In this document: in pieces, positions 1 to 8,332 of the stretch
Position numbering within the stretch: the first letter of the stretch is position 1
Layout of the letters: each line of letters opens with the position of its first letter
NCBI RefSeq assembly: GCF_023206215.1
Contig: NZ_CP065800.1
Location: 248,001 to 312,000, forward strand
Reading direction: 5' to 3'
Source of the DNA: Butyrivibrio fibrisolvens
GTDB lineage: Bacteria > Bacillota > Clostridia > Lachnospirales > Lachnospiraceae
Length of the DNA stretch: 64,000 nucleotides
Notes under the pieces: model-generated
Database searches by the model: none
What the model saw: the letters and a program-made list of their open reading frames with translations, nothing else
Told to the model about the DNA's origin: nothing
Position numbers and translations under genes: made by a program

Positions 1-1061
1 TTTCTTCTTATCTTTGCTTTAGGGGAGCGGTCTGCGAAGCTTATATGACTGCTATCTTCTTTATGAATAGAAGATATGTTTTCCTTTGGTTTTAGGTACT
101 CGACTTTGTCTCTTTCTTTGACCGCCGCTGTTTGCTGAAAGCGTTTATAGAAACTTATTATAAGTGACACAATGATATATATGCACAGCAGTATTACAGC
201 AATCGACATTACATATGACAATATCTCCCACAGCTTATCAAGGAATAGGTTTTCTTCTTGCGGGGCAAGTTCTCCAAAATCTATGGCGCCTGCGCCTTGA
301 CTTCCGGTTACTGCCACCTCTTCCTGTGCTTCATAATCAAGTCCTGCAAACAGATATCTCAAGAATCCAAGTATCGCATTCCATATTGCATTTATTATCT
401 TCTCTCCATGCCCTATCATAAGGAATACTATCCCTATAAAAAATACTATACCGCTTCCAAATGACATAAGTATGAAATTGGCAGATCTGATTCTCTCGGA
501 AGGTACATAAGTTCTGTCACTGGATAGCCTTAATCTTCTATCTTGCCTATGCAGAACCGAGTATATGAATGAGAATACTATGATACATATAGTATATAGT
601 TCTCCAAACTGCAGAGGCATATTACTTTTCATAAATGTTGCAAGAAGCAGATATCCTCCAAGGTACACCAGTATCCAGTAGGTAGGCTGTATCACACAAA
701 CTTCGTTAAGATGTGCATATGTTGCCACAAGGAGTGCACCTATAAGTACTACCAAGACCGGTACATAGCTATAATTCCCTGCCTTGAATCCCTGCATCAA
801 GACAAGATAATTAAGTCCTATAAGTCCAAGACCTCCTGCAGCAAATGGCACCAGTCTTCTTAGGTATGCAAGTATAAAGTGAAGTACAACCACATCCGCG
901 CATATTATAAGATCAGCCATTAGCGTCATATATGACATATCTACATAGACCCCCTGAATCAGAAGCACTATGCTAAGTGCCACCATGCAGTTATTGATTA
1001 TGCGTATAACAGTCATTCCTTCAGTTTCTGCTATCATACTAAGTCTCTTTCTTTTCCTCAT
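1..1061 (-). CDS. Multi-pass membrane protein, DUF4129-like C-terminus (partial)
   Basis: Read directly from the minus strand. An ATG at 1061 overlaps the stop of the DUF58 gene by 4 bp (ATGA), and the frame stays open to the window edge, about 353 codons, so the 3' end is missing. The first two thirds hold several hydrophobic segments, followed by a soluble stretch, one more membrane segment (around residues 300-320) and a basic tail ending in SPKAKIRR. The end resembles the region before the conserved arginines of DUF4129 proteins, which usually follow moxR and DUF58. Function is unknown; a role in envelope or secretion complexes is inferred only from the moxR-DUF58 context. The family label is tentative because the diagnostic C-terminus is cut. 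Confidence 0.75.
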   Translation of the reverse strand, partial: MRKRKRLSMIAETEGMTVIRIINNCMVALSIVLLIQGVYVDMSYMTLMADLIICADVVVLHFILAYLRRLVPFAAGGLGLIGLNYLVLMQGFKAGNYSYVPVLVVLIGALLVATYAHLNEVCVIQPTYWILVYLGGYLLLATFMKSNMPLQFGELYTICIIVFSFIYSVLHRQDRRLRLSSDRTYVPSERIRSANFILMSFGSGIVFFIGIVFLMIGHGEKIINAIWNAILGFLRYLFAGLDYEAQEEVAVTGSQGAGAIDFGELAPQEENLFLDKLWEILSYVMSIAVILLCIYIIVSLIISFYKRFQQTAAVKERDKVEYLKPKENISSIHKEDSSHISFADRSPKAKIRR

Positions 1062-2278
1062 TCGTGTTTGACTTTATGGAACTGTATCCTGCCTTCAGGC
1101 ACTCTTACTTCCATGGATGGAGTAAGGGGGCTTAGCCATATAAGGCTTCCGTTTATATCTGCAAGTTCACCTGCTGCCCTGATAATATCATCTCTCTGGC
1201 AGCTTGATATAAGCATATACGTCACATCACTTTGCGAAGATCCAAGCTTTGCCTTTGGTATCACTCTGTCAAGGAGTATCTCTGACATAGGGCGCACATC
1301 CCTGGTCAGATCTATCCTTGCAAGATCCATAGCTATGCGGTGCCTGTGATCATCGGAGTTACCGCTGTTTTCTTCTATCTCATCGCCGGATATTATATCT
1401 CTTGCATTGGATATGAGTCTTATCGGTATATGTTTGGAGATGAAAAATGTCGTAAGTGACATGACAAGTCTGATACTGTCTTCCAAAAGCTCTGAATCAT
1501 ACAATACAGACGGATCCTCAACATTTAGAAGCAGTACTATCTCCTGTGATGATGTAGGATCATGAAGATTGACCTTTAGACCTGCACTTGCCGCGCTCGC
1601 CTTCCAGTTGATCGAAGATACAGTATCCTGCGTTGTATAATCTCTTATCCCCCTGAATGTGAAGACATCCTCCTGAAGGAACCTTCTAGTAACTACATCT
1701 CCCAGCATCTTAGAAAAAGAAACATCGAATCTGTCATTTGGAAGTACCATAGGATATACATACAAAGAGGTATTCTGATCTCTAAGAGCATAATGTTCTA
1801 CCGCTCCTATCATGTCATAGCCTACAAGGCTTGTTGACAAGACTTCATAATATCCTCTCCTTGCTCCATGGACAGGAAGTGTCCTTGTTATCTTCTCATA
1901 GCGTCTTAAGCTGAATATATCCGTGATATTGGTCCTGTCAGATACAGTTACGTTCTGACCGTTTTCTACTTCAAGTCCCTTACCGACCTGAAAACGTACT
2001 TCAAGAAAAGGGATACCAAGTCTCTTGCGATTAGATATAACTTCCTTAAGTACTGTATCTCCGCCCTCTACTATGTCACTCCCAAATGTCAGTGTAGCGC
2101 TTAGATTCTCAGACCACTTCATCTTAAAATAGGATCTATATAAATAGAATATAAAAAATGCTATAGGTATTATCAGTATTGTCTGCACTTCATCCCTCCG
2201 AAGCATCCTGATTTTATCTAAAGTTGTTATCCTTTGATCATCATCTGAACTCTTCTGTGGGGACCGGTACTTCATCAA
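1058..2278 (-). CDS. DUF58 domain protein (MoxR partner)
   Basis: The 406-residue protein has an N-terminal membrane segment (about residues 34-48) and a soluble domain with the DUF58 signature, seen as RDYTTQDTVSSINWKASA near residue 215. DUF58 proteins contain a von Willebrand A-like fold and nearly always follow a MoxR ATPase; their role is thought to be substrate recognition or complex assembly. The gene overlaps the upstream moxR by 38 bp with the TTG/ATG start near 2278/2275. An alternative start at about 2206 would remove the overlap but has no clear ribosome binding site, so the start is uncertain. It is translationally linked to the downstream membrane gene by an ATGA overlap. Confidence 0.9.
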   Translation of the reverse strand: MMKYRSPQKSSDDDQRITTLDKIRMLRRDEVQTILIIPIAFFIFYLYRSYFKMKWSENLSATLTFGSDIVEGGDTVLKEVISNRKRLGIPFLEVRFQVGKGLEVENGQNVTVSDRTNITDIFSLRRYEKITRTLPVHGARRGYYEVLSTSLVGYDMIGAVEHYALRDQNTSLYVYPMVLPNDRFDVSFSKMLGDVVTRRFLQEDVFTFRGIRDYTTQDTVSSINWKASAASAGLKVNLHDPTSSQEIVLLLNVEDPSVLYDSELLEDSIRLVMSLTTFFISKHIPIRLISNARDIISGDEIEENSGNSDDHRHRIAMDLARIDLTRDVRPMSEILLDRVIPKAKLGSSQSDVTYMLISSCQRDDIIRAAGELADINGSLIWLSPLTPSMEVRVPEGRIQFHKVKHE

Positions 2279-3179
2279 GGATCTTAAGGATTATATCTTC
2301 ACAAGAAGAGCTCTTTCCAAAAGTGTGGGGGATCACAAGTCTGTGGGCAAGCACAGGAACAGCCAGTTCCTTGATATCTTCAGGAACCACGTACTCTCTT
2401 CCTCTTATGAAGGCAAGTGCCTGGGCGCAGCGAAGAAGTGCTATACTGCCTCTTGGGCTTACTCCTGCCGCCACATCTGACCTGTTTCTTGTAGCTTTGA
2501 CTATATCAGTTATATAAGCTATCAGCTCTTTGTGGACACTGACACTACTTGCTTCCTGTCTCCATGCCAGGATATCTTCACCTGTTACTACAGCTTCAAG
2601 AACCTTTAATCTGTCACCTGTAAGAGCTCTTTCGAGGATTTTTTTCTCCTCATCCTGAGAAGGAAAGCCCATGGAGAGCTTCATCATGAATCTGTCCAGC
2701 TGAGCCTCCGGAAGAGGGAAGGTTCCTGCTGTCTCTATAGGGTTCTGGGTTGCGATTACGAAGAAGGGATCCGGAAGCTTTCTGGTAACACCATCTACTG
2801 TCACCTGGCGCTCTTCCATACATTCAAGAAGTCCTGCCTGTGTCCTTGGAGTAGCCCTGTTGATCTCATCTGCAAGAAGTATAGATGTGAATACCGGTCC
2901 TTTGTGAAAAGTAAATTCGCCGTTTTGAACATTTACGACATTTAGACCTGTGATATCTGTCGGAAGAAGATCCGGAGTGAACTGAATCCTCTCAAAATCA
3001 ATTCCTGCTGATGCAGCAATAGACTTGGCAAGGACAGTCTTGCCGGTTCCGGGCACATCTTCAAGAAGTACATGCCCATTTGCAATTAATGCACAAAGGG
3101 CAAGTTCCACTACACGGTCCTTGCCCACAATTACTTTGCCAATGTTGTCTTTTAGTATACTTATCTTGTCTGTATTCAT
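2241..3179 (-). CDS. MoxR family AAA+ ATPase
   Basis: A 312-residue AAA+ protein. Walker A is GTGKT (about residues 44-49, in EDVPGTGKTVLAKS), Walker B is LLADEINRA (about 101-109), sensor 1 is ATQNP, and a C-terminal lid follows. The GLLECMEERQVTVDG stretch is typical of MoxR proteins. A clear GGGAGG lies 5 nt before the ATG. MoxR ATPases act as chaperone-like remodelers working with VWA or DUF58 partners, and the next genes are DUF58 and a membrane protein. This is probably the first gene of the operon; the client is unknown. Confidence 0.93.
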   Translation of the reverse strand: MNTDKISILKDNIGKVIVGKDRVVELALCALIANGHVLLEDVPGTGKTVLAKSIAASAGIDFERIQFTPDLLPTDITGLNVVNVQNGEFTFHKGPVFTSILLADEINRATPRTQAGLLECMEERQVTVDGVTRKLPDPFFVIATQNPIETAGTFPLPEAQLDRFMMKLSMGFPSQDEEKKILERALTGDRLKVLEAVVTGEDILAWRQEASSVSVHKELIAYITDIVKATRNRSDVAAGVSPRGSIALLRCAQALAFIRGREYVVPEDIKELAVPVLAHRLVIPHTFGKSSSCEDIILKILDEVPVPTEEFR

Positions 3180-3288
3180 TTAGTCCTCCCATTAAGATAC
3201 TCATTTTTAGTATATGGAAGGAGCATGTGTACATATTTCGTAACATGTATCAAACAACTTTAGACAATGTATCATGTTGTTTAATACA

Positions 3289-4125
3289 TTATGTAAGCGT
3301 CCCCCATATTCTGCGCTGCCTGTTCATATACCCGGCAACGTCCATTCCATACGCTTCTTCAAGTACGTCTGCGGTCAGAACTTTGTCTTTTTCCCCCTTG
3401 CAAAGCACTTTACCGCTTTTAATAAATATCATATCACTTGATACTTCCACTGCAAGACTTATATCATGAAAAACTCCGATTAATGTATTAGGAACCACAG
3501 TTCCATCATATAAAGCTGTCTCTCCCTTAGACCAGGTCTCAAGATGCTCCATAAGCTCTGCCTGGTATTTAAGATCAAGGTGATTAGTCGGTTCATCAAG
3601 AAGTATTATGGGAGTCTCCTGTGCAAAACACCTTGCAAGAAAGACTCTTTGAAGCTGGCCTCCCGAAAGAGCACTTATCTGCTTTTTCTCAATATCCTTA
3701 AGACCTGTCATTTCTAGACATTTATCAACCACTTCTCTGTCATGTACAAGGCTTTGATGACTTAGCTGCATATTCAGAAATGAAGCACCCTTTTGATGTC
3801 TTTCATTATCACGTCTTGCATATCTTCCAAGCTCTACAGTCTCTCTGACACTATACGAAAAGTATACAGGAGACAGCTGTGACATCATGGCCATCATACC
3901 TGCTATCTGACGCCTTTTTAAAGATCCAAGATCTTGACCCAATATGCTGATATTGCCCTTATATCCAATAAGTCCTGTAAGACTTCTTAGAAGGGTAGTC
4001 TTGCCGCTTCCGTTAGCCCCCATAATAGAGAGATTATGCCCGCATTCAAGGTCGAAACTTATATCACTTATTACAGGATCACTTCCATATCCGGCTGACA
4101 GATTCGAAACAGATATTGCTTTCAT
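3289..4125 (-). CDS. btuD: Corrinoid ABC transporter, ATP-binding protein
   Basis: A 278-residue FecE/BtuD-type ATPase. Walker A is GANGSGKTT, the ABC signature is LSGGQLQR, Walker B is IILLDEPTNHLD, and the switch His lies in IGVFHDIS. I chose the ATG at 4125, which has GAGGTTAACT just before it, over the ATG at 4137, which would place the Shine-Dalgarno inside the gene. By sequence alone iron-siderophore and B12 importers cannot be separated; the cobalamin riboswitch in front of the operon decides for corrinoid. An insert between signature and switch (around GETALYDGTVVPNTL) is somewhat longer than usual. Last gene of the three-gene operon. Confidence 0.88.
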   Translation of the reverse strand: MKAISVSNLSAGYGSDPVISDISFDLECGHNLSIMGANGSGKTTLLRSLTGLIGYKGNISILGQDLGSLKRRQIAGMMAMMSQLSPVYFSYSVRETVELGRYARRDNERHQKGASFLNMQLSHQSLVHDREVVDKCLEMTGLKDIEKKQISALSGGQLQRVFLARCFAQETPIILLDEPTNHLDLKYQAELMEHLETWSKGETALYDGTVVPNTLIGVFHDISLAVEVSSDMIFIKSGKVLCKGEKDKVLTADVLEEAYGMDVAGYMNRQRRIWGTLT

Positions 4126-4154
4126 AGTTAACCTCATGACTCTTTATTTCATAC

Positions 4155-5189
4155 CTATGACTCTTTACTACCGCGAAGATACAACCATACAAAAAATGGC
4201 GCACCTATAACTCCCGTAACTGCTCCTACCGGAAGCTCTGACTCTACTGCTGTTCTTGCGACCATATCGCAAAACGCCATAAAAGCGCCTCCTACAAAAA
4301 ATGACATAGGTACGACTCTCTTATGAGATGATCCAAAAACAATCCTGACTGCATGCGGAGCGATCAGATCCACAAATCCTATCGTTCCTGAAAAGCAGAC
4401 TGATGCTCCTGTAAGAAGAGATGCAAGGAGAAGGAGTATTTTTTTCCTTGTTCTTACATTAACTCCCATTGCGTATGCCTGCTCATCACCAAATGACATG
4501 ATATCCATAGATCTTGCATGATACAGTGTCACGATCATTCCGAATATACACAGCGGAAGGAGTACCTGCACGTGATACCACCTTTTGCCTGAAAATGACC
4601 CCATCGTCCATAACAGAAGCTGCTGTGAATGTGCTCTGGCAAAAGAGCTTACAAGAGTCATAACCGCATTGGTAAAAAGGGATACAACCATTCCAATAAG
4701 TATAACCGTATTGGAATGAAGTGTATTATCAAATCTTGAAGCGATAGCTATTACAAGAAGAACTGTAGCAAAACCAAATGCAAATCCAAAGGTCGGAAGA
4801 AGGAAGCTTCCAAGTGCAGGAATAGTGAACTGGGTCACTATGATTATAGATGCTCCAAGGGATGCTCCACTTGATACGCCAAGAGTATACGACGATGCAA
4901 GAGGGTTCTGAAGTACAGACTGCATGATGGCACCTGACAAGGCAAGTGCTCCTCCTACAAGGAATGCAGTCATGGCTCTGGGAAGTCTTATAGTCCACAG
5001 AATAGACGTAGTTGCAGCAAGTTCATCCGGAATATATGTTCCGAAGATCTTACCTCCAAGGATTGTCATGGCATCCTTTAAAGGGATATCTACACTTCCT
5101 ATTCCCATGCATATTCCGAGAATTATAAGACATACCAGAATCGTTATGACTTCAAGAGTATTTTTTCCAAAGCTTTTTTCTTTACTCAT
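4155..5189 (-). CDS. btuC: Corrinoid ABC transporter, FecCD/BtuC-type permease
   Basis: A 344-residue, highly hydrophobic protein with about 10 membrane segments, normal for the FecCD family. Recognisable blocks are RLPRAMTAFLVGGALALSGAIMQ (about 68-90), NPLASSYTLGVSSGASLGA and GTIGFVDLIAPHAVR near the C-terminus, the cytoplasmic helix that contacts the ATPase. It forms the channel through which the substrate released by BtuF passes. It starts at the ATG at 5189 behind GGGGTTAG, which is part of a leader motif also found before two other genes. It lies 218 bp after btuF, with hairpins in the gap that could lower expression relative to btuF. Confidence 0.9.
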   Translation of the reverse strand: MSKEKSFGKNTLEVITILVCLIILGICMGIGSVDIPLKDAMTILGGKIFGTYIPDELAATTSILWTIRLPRAMTAFLVGGALALSGAIMQSVLQNPLASSYTLGVSSGASLGASIIIVTQFTIPALGSFLLPTFGFAFGFATVLLVIAIASRFDNTLHSNTVILIGMVVSLFTNAVMTLVSSFARAHSQQLLLWTMGSFSGKRWYHVQVLLPLCIFGMIVTLYHARSMDIMSFGDEQAYAMGVNVRTRKKILLLLASLLTGASVCFSGTIGFVDLIAPHAVRIVFGSSHKRVVPMSFFVGGAFMAFCDMVARTAVESELPVGAVTGVIGAPFFVWLYLRGSKES

Positions 5190-5191
5190 AT

Positions 5192-5233
5192 ACTAACCCC
5201 ATGTCACTAATAGCTAATGGTTTCAATTGGTGA
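5192..5233 (-). promoter_or_regulatory. Short copy of the repeated leader motif before btuC
   Basis: On the minus strand CACCAATTGAAACCATTAG is followed by GTGACATGGGGTTA, directly ahead of the btuC ATG. The same two blocks, in the same order and position, occur before murF (20291-20360) and before the gene at 43060. This copy lacks the left half that lets the others form a hairpin. It contains the Shine-Dalgarno. Confidence 0.55.
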
Positions 5234-5321
5234 AAAAATAGCAGCCGGGAAACTACGCATATCAATGATATTGTTAAGTCCCCGACTGCATATATAAATC
5301 TATAGTAAAAGACTTTATAAA

Positions 5322-5361
5322 ATGCCTTATGCCAGTTATCTAATGCTGGCATATAAGGCAT
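5322..5361 (-). terminator. Hairpin after btuF
   Basis: ATGCCTTATGCCAG pairs with CTGGCATATAAGGCAT across a 10-nt loop, with a two-base bulge. On the minus strand it follows the btuF stop and is trailed only by a weak T-rich stretch. It may therefore be a partial terminator or an mRNA-stability hairpin that sets more BtuF than BtuC/BtuD. A weaker GC-rich pairing lies at about 5242-5290. Confidence 0.5.
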
Positions 5362-5407
5362 CTGATGACTGGCAAAGTGCTTTTCTTAAGTCGTTTACTA
5401 TGATATA

Positions 5408-6520
5408 TTAGCGAGCTATTACTGCAAATGGATCTTCAAGATCTGCAAATACATCAGGATAGATGTACTTAGCCATCTCTACCATAGCACTTACTACGTG
5501 CTGGTTGGGCTGATTGAGCTCATTTGAAAGTTCCATAAGATATACATCGCCGTTAGCAACAGCTGTTACATTCTCCCAACCTGAAAGAGCAAGATGAGTA
5601 TCTACTGCATCAGGAGTGAACATATCTGTAGAGATGATAACATCAGGATTTATAGCAATAGCATCCTCTTCTGTAAGTGAAGGCCAGCCTTCCTGATCTC
5701 CTGTAGCATTGATAGCGCCCAGCTTCTCGATCATCTCGCCAATGTATGTGTCTGAACCTGCAGAATAGATTGTAGGATAGTCAGCTGTAGGAGTGTTGGT
5801 CTCATAAAGGACTGTCTTCTTCTCATCATCTGAGATTGTAGATGCAAGCTCTTCAATCTGAGCAAGAGTATCATTCATCTCCTCTAATATAAGTTCTGCT
5901 TCTTCAGATGTACCTGTGCATGCTCCGATGAATGTGATGCTCTCACCGATCTCATCAAGTGATGATGCGCTTGGGATATCAGCAACGCAGATGCCGGCTT
6001 CACGAACAGAGGCATATACATCACTACCTGTAGCATAGCTCATGCCTGTTGTGAATATGATATCAGGATTAAGAGCTACGATTGATTCCTGATCAGGAGC
6101 CATCATATCATACTGAGGAACATCTGCTACAAGATCATCGCCATAATATTCATAAGAATATGTATCGCATGCTACGATATAATCTGAAAGTCCAAGGTCG
6201 ATAAGAAGGCGTGTTGATGAAGGTGACATACTAACGATAGCATCAATCTCTGTAGGTACAGTGATCTCATTGCCTGCAAGATCTGTAGCAGGAGCTTCAC
6301 TCAGTACTATAGCTTCTACTGCAGCAGTCTCTTCCTCAGATGACTCCTCTTGAGCGTTCGATGCAGCAGTATCTGCTTCATCGCTTGCCTTACTGGCAGC
6401 ATCATCTGAATTTTCTGATACAGCTTCATCTTCTTTCTTGGAATCTGAAGATGCACATCCTACAAGCATTGTAAATGACAATGTTGTAGCCATCATTACT
6501 GATAACAGTTTCTTTTTCAT
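5408..6520 (-). CDS. btuF: Corrinoid-binding lipoprotein of ABC transporter
   Basis: A 370-residue solute-binding lipoprotein. MKKKLLSVMMATTLSFTMLVGCASS is a lipoprotein signal with lipobox LVGC. An acidic Ser/Ala/Glu-rich linker follows (about 25-75), then a Peripla_BP_2 (FecB/BtuF) domain: VSMSPSSTRLLIDLGL, then ALNPDIIFTTG, and later INPDVIISTD. The ATG at 6520 is preceded by GGAG with 6 nt spacing, so I reject upstream in-frame starts. It lies directly downstream of the cobalamin riboswitch, which makes corrinoid the likely ligand and explains probable repression when B12 is plentiful. Confidence 0.9.
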   Translation of the reverse strand: MKKKLLSVMMATTLSFTMLVGCASSDSKKEDEAVSENSDDAASKASDEADTAASNAQEESSEEETAAVEAIVLSEAPATDLAGNEITVPTEIDAIVSMSPSSTRLLIDLGLSDYIVACDTYSYEYYGDDLVADVPQYDMMAPDQESIVALNPDIIFTTGMSYATGSDVYASVREAGICVADIPSASSLDEIGESITFIGACTGTSEEAELILEEMNDTLAQIEELASTISDDEKKTVLYETNTPTADYPTIYSAGSDTYIGEMIEKLGAINATGDQEGWPSLTEEDAIAINPDVIISTDMFTPDAVDTHLALSGWENVTAVANGDVYLMELSNELNQPNQHVVSAMVEMAKYIYPDVFADLEDPFAVIAR

Positions 6521-6679
6521 AATATTCTCCATTCTGAAGCAAATCGAATCAGATTTGTATTCTTGATAGTGCTTCGCTATCAGGAACACATATGTTGACA
6601 CATAGGGAATTTTATAAGAACACCGGACAAAAGGGCATAAATGCAAAATATTTGACCGGCACTTATCTATGGTCCCGTA

Positions 6680-6862
6680 GAATCTGTGCCAATATGAGGG
6701 CAGGTATCTGGCTTAGGAACACATTTTGATGGCGCCCTCTTAACTGTATCCGGCAGTTAAGCGCAGCCTTTGTTCCAACACAGTAGCGGCACTGTCCGGG
6801 AAGCTCGCCCGGTTCCCTGTTAGGTTTGCTGCAATCGGATAATTGTAGCAAACACCCACATA
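6680..6862 (-). promoter_or_regulatory. Cobalamin riboswitch
   Basis: Read on the minus strand. The conserved core ACAGGGAACCGGGCG...CCCGG (6798-6820) is followed by the ACAGTGCCGCTACTGT block. After a variable arm comes the B12 box AAGCCAGATACCTGCC (6699-6714). These match the order and bases of the cobalamin riboswitch consensus (GGGAA, CCGCNACTGT, GCCAGGAGACCTGCC). It lies between a sigma-A-like promoter and btuF, about 160 nt before the start codon, so it probably controls translation or premature termination. Exact ends are estimated: the 5' end from the promoter and the 3' end just past the B12 box. Confidence 0.88.
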
Positions 6863-6869
6863 CGTTCGA

Positions 6870-6898
6870 ACCTTACCACAAAACGGACATGTAGTCAA
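6870..6898 (-). promoter_or_regulatory. Promoter of the btu operon
   Basis: On the minus strand TTGACT (6893-6898) and TAAGGT (6870-6875) are separated by 17 nt. Transcription would begin near 6862, just ahead of the first riboswitch helix, which supports the call. Confidence 0.6.
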
Positions 6899-6931
6899 AT
6901 GATGCGAGAAATCGGGCCGATAGGTTGTGCC

Positions 6932-7215
6932 GGAGCCTTGTAAAATAGGGCAGATTTCGAGAGGCACTGGCGTGGAGCGGGTTACAAAGGATTTCCGCGT
7001 TATTGAGCGTGTTATAATTCAAGGCATGATATCTGGCTCCTTCTATTCTGGGGGCCGAAACTCGCTTACGCGGGGGCATGCGGCCCCCAATGCAGAATAG
7101 AAGGAGCCATCTATCACGCTCTTGAATTTAATAACACGCTCAAAAAACGCGGAAATCCTTTGTAACCCGCTCCACACCATTGCCTCTCGAAATCTGCCCT
7201 ATTATACAAGGCTCC
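6932..7215. repeat. Giant hairpin element, copy A
   Basis: Two arms of roughly 125 nt (from GGAGCCTTG at 6932 to GGGGCCG near 7057, and from CGGCCCCC at 7081 to CAAGGCTCC at 7215) are near-perfect inverted repeats with only about ten mismatches or small bulges. They close on a loop of about 23 nt containing GAAACTCGCTT. No coding frame is supported. It sits between the btu promoter and the pectinesterase gene. A second element (33147-33433) shares the tip and several internal blocks but has different lower arms that pair equally well. Mechanism unknown: structured RNA, DNA cruciform and mobile remnant are all possible. Confidence 0.85.
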
Positions 7216-7352
7216 TGTGTTGCAATCAGACTTTTGTCTATATAGCTTTTGTAATAGAATAATATATAGACTCTTTTCATGAGTATATAACAAACATATC
7301 GCAAACTTTAAAACTAACGATCAATCTATCACCAAAAAGAAAAAGAGGCACT

Positions 7353-8210
7353 ATGAAAGAGATTTTTTTTGATAAGGGAACATATTATAAGAAGCTATAT
7401 TATGATTCGGAGTATTTTAAGGAGAATGGTGACTCTGATGCATCGCTCCATATAAAGGGCGCTGGGATGGATGCTACTACTATATCATGGTCTGATGGGG
7501 GATTTGACAAGGCGCCGGATGATGGCAGTATCAAGCTTGGCACATTTAGAAGCTATACCATGTTCGTATCGGGCAAGGAAGCTATCATCGAAGATCTTAC
7601 TATTGAGAATACCGCGGGAGATGGACGTCTTAGAGGACAAGCTATCGCCCTTTATGCAGATGCTACGAATGTTATATGCAGACGTGTTCATTTAAAAGGG
7701 CATCAGGATACTCTGTTCATGTCTCCTCTTCCTCTTGAAGAAAGGGAGAAGGGCGGCTTCACAGGACCAAGAAAGGACTGCCCCCGTCTTATGACCACCC
7801 AGTACTACGAAGACTGTATTATAGAAGGTGATGTTGATTTTATATTCGGCGGAGCCAATGCCACTTTTAAGAACTGCACTATAGTATCACTATACAGGGC
7901 TCCTCTTCGTGATATGACTACTATATCAAAAGAACAGCCCGCTACATATGTTGAGCAGGCTGTTCAGGGATTCGTATGTGCTCCCAATACTCCAAATGGA
8001 GAATCCGGTTTACATTTTATAGATTGCAATTTTATAACCGACAGGTGCCCAGACGGATCTGTATATCTTGCACGTCCCTGGCGCCCTGACGGCGCAGCAG
8101 TTTTTGAAAACTGTACTTTTGGACCTCACATTCATCCAGATCTTTTTGCAGGATGGAAGGATATTCATACACTAGAGCCTACTGCTAGATTTACAAGCAT
8201 TCGCCGCTAG
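7353..8210 (+). CDS. Pectinesterase (CE8), apparently cytoplasmic
   Basis: A 285-residue right-handed beta-helix enzyme that removes methyl esters from pectin or oligogalacturonides. The catalytic motifs are present: LKGHQDTLFM (about 112-121, first Asp), EGDVDFIFGGANATF (about 157-171, second Asp and following aromatic residues) and LARPWRPDGAAVF (substrate-binding Arg and Trp). There is no signal peptide or membrane segment, so it probably acts on imported methylated oligogalacturonides in the cytosol. RBS-like AGAGGC precedes the ATG. It lies next to a LacI regulator and uronate isomerase, consistent with pectin catabolism. It is shorter than plant pectinesterases but complete for the bacterial form. 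Confidence 0.9.
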   Translation: MKEIFFDKGTYYKKLYYDSEYFKENGDSDASLHIKGAGMDATTISWSDGGFDKAPDDGSIKLGTFRSYTMFVSGKEAIIEDLTIENTAGDGRLRGQAIALYADATNVICRRVHLKGHQDTLFMSPLPLEEREKGGFTGPRKDCPRLMTTQYYEDCIIEGDVDFIFGGANATFKNCTIVSLYRAPLRDMTTISKEQPATYVEQAVQGFVCAPNTPNGESGLHFIDCNFITDRCPDGSVYLARPWRPDGAAVFENCTFGPHIHPDLFAGWKDIHTLEPTARFTSIRR

Positions 8211-8291
8211 CATTGTCACGCTTTTATGTCACAGTAGATAAATTCATAGATAAATAATTAAATATGAATGTACCAGTACGCAATAAATAAT

Positions 8292-8324
8292 CCCGCTTAT
8301 TCCCAGATAAAGGAAGTAAGCGGG
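8292..8324. terminator. Shared terminator hairpin between convergent genes
   Basis: CCCGCTTATTCC pairs with GGAAGTAAGCGGG around a short loop, between the convergent pectinesterase and lacI-type genes. T-tracts on either side are weak. Confidence 0.65.
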
Positions 8325-8332
8325 ATCTTATA

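Noticed and set aside
6663..7079. Three short minus-strand frames.
   Set aside because: They coincide with the cobalamin riboswitch and giant hairpin A, which explain the sequence.
6932..7215. Ordinary rho-independent terminator or simple MITE.
   Set aside because: The stem is far too long, no T-tract follows, and the outer arms are not shared with the second copy.
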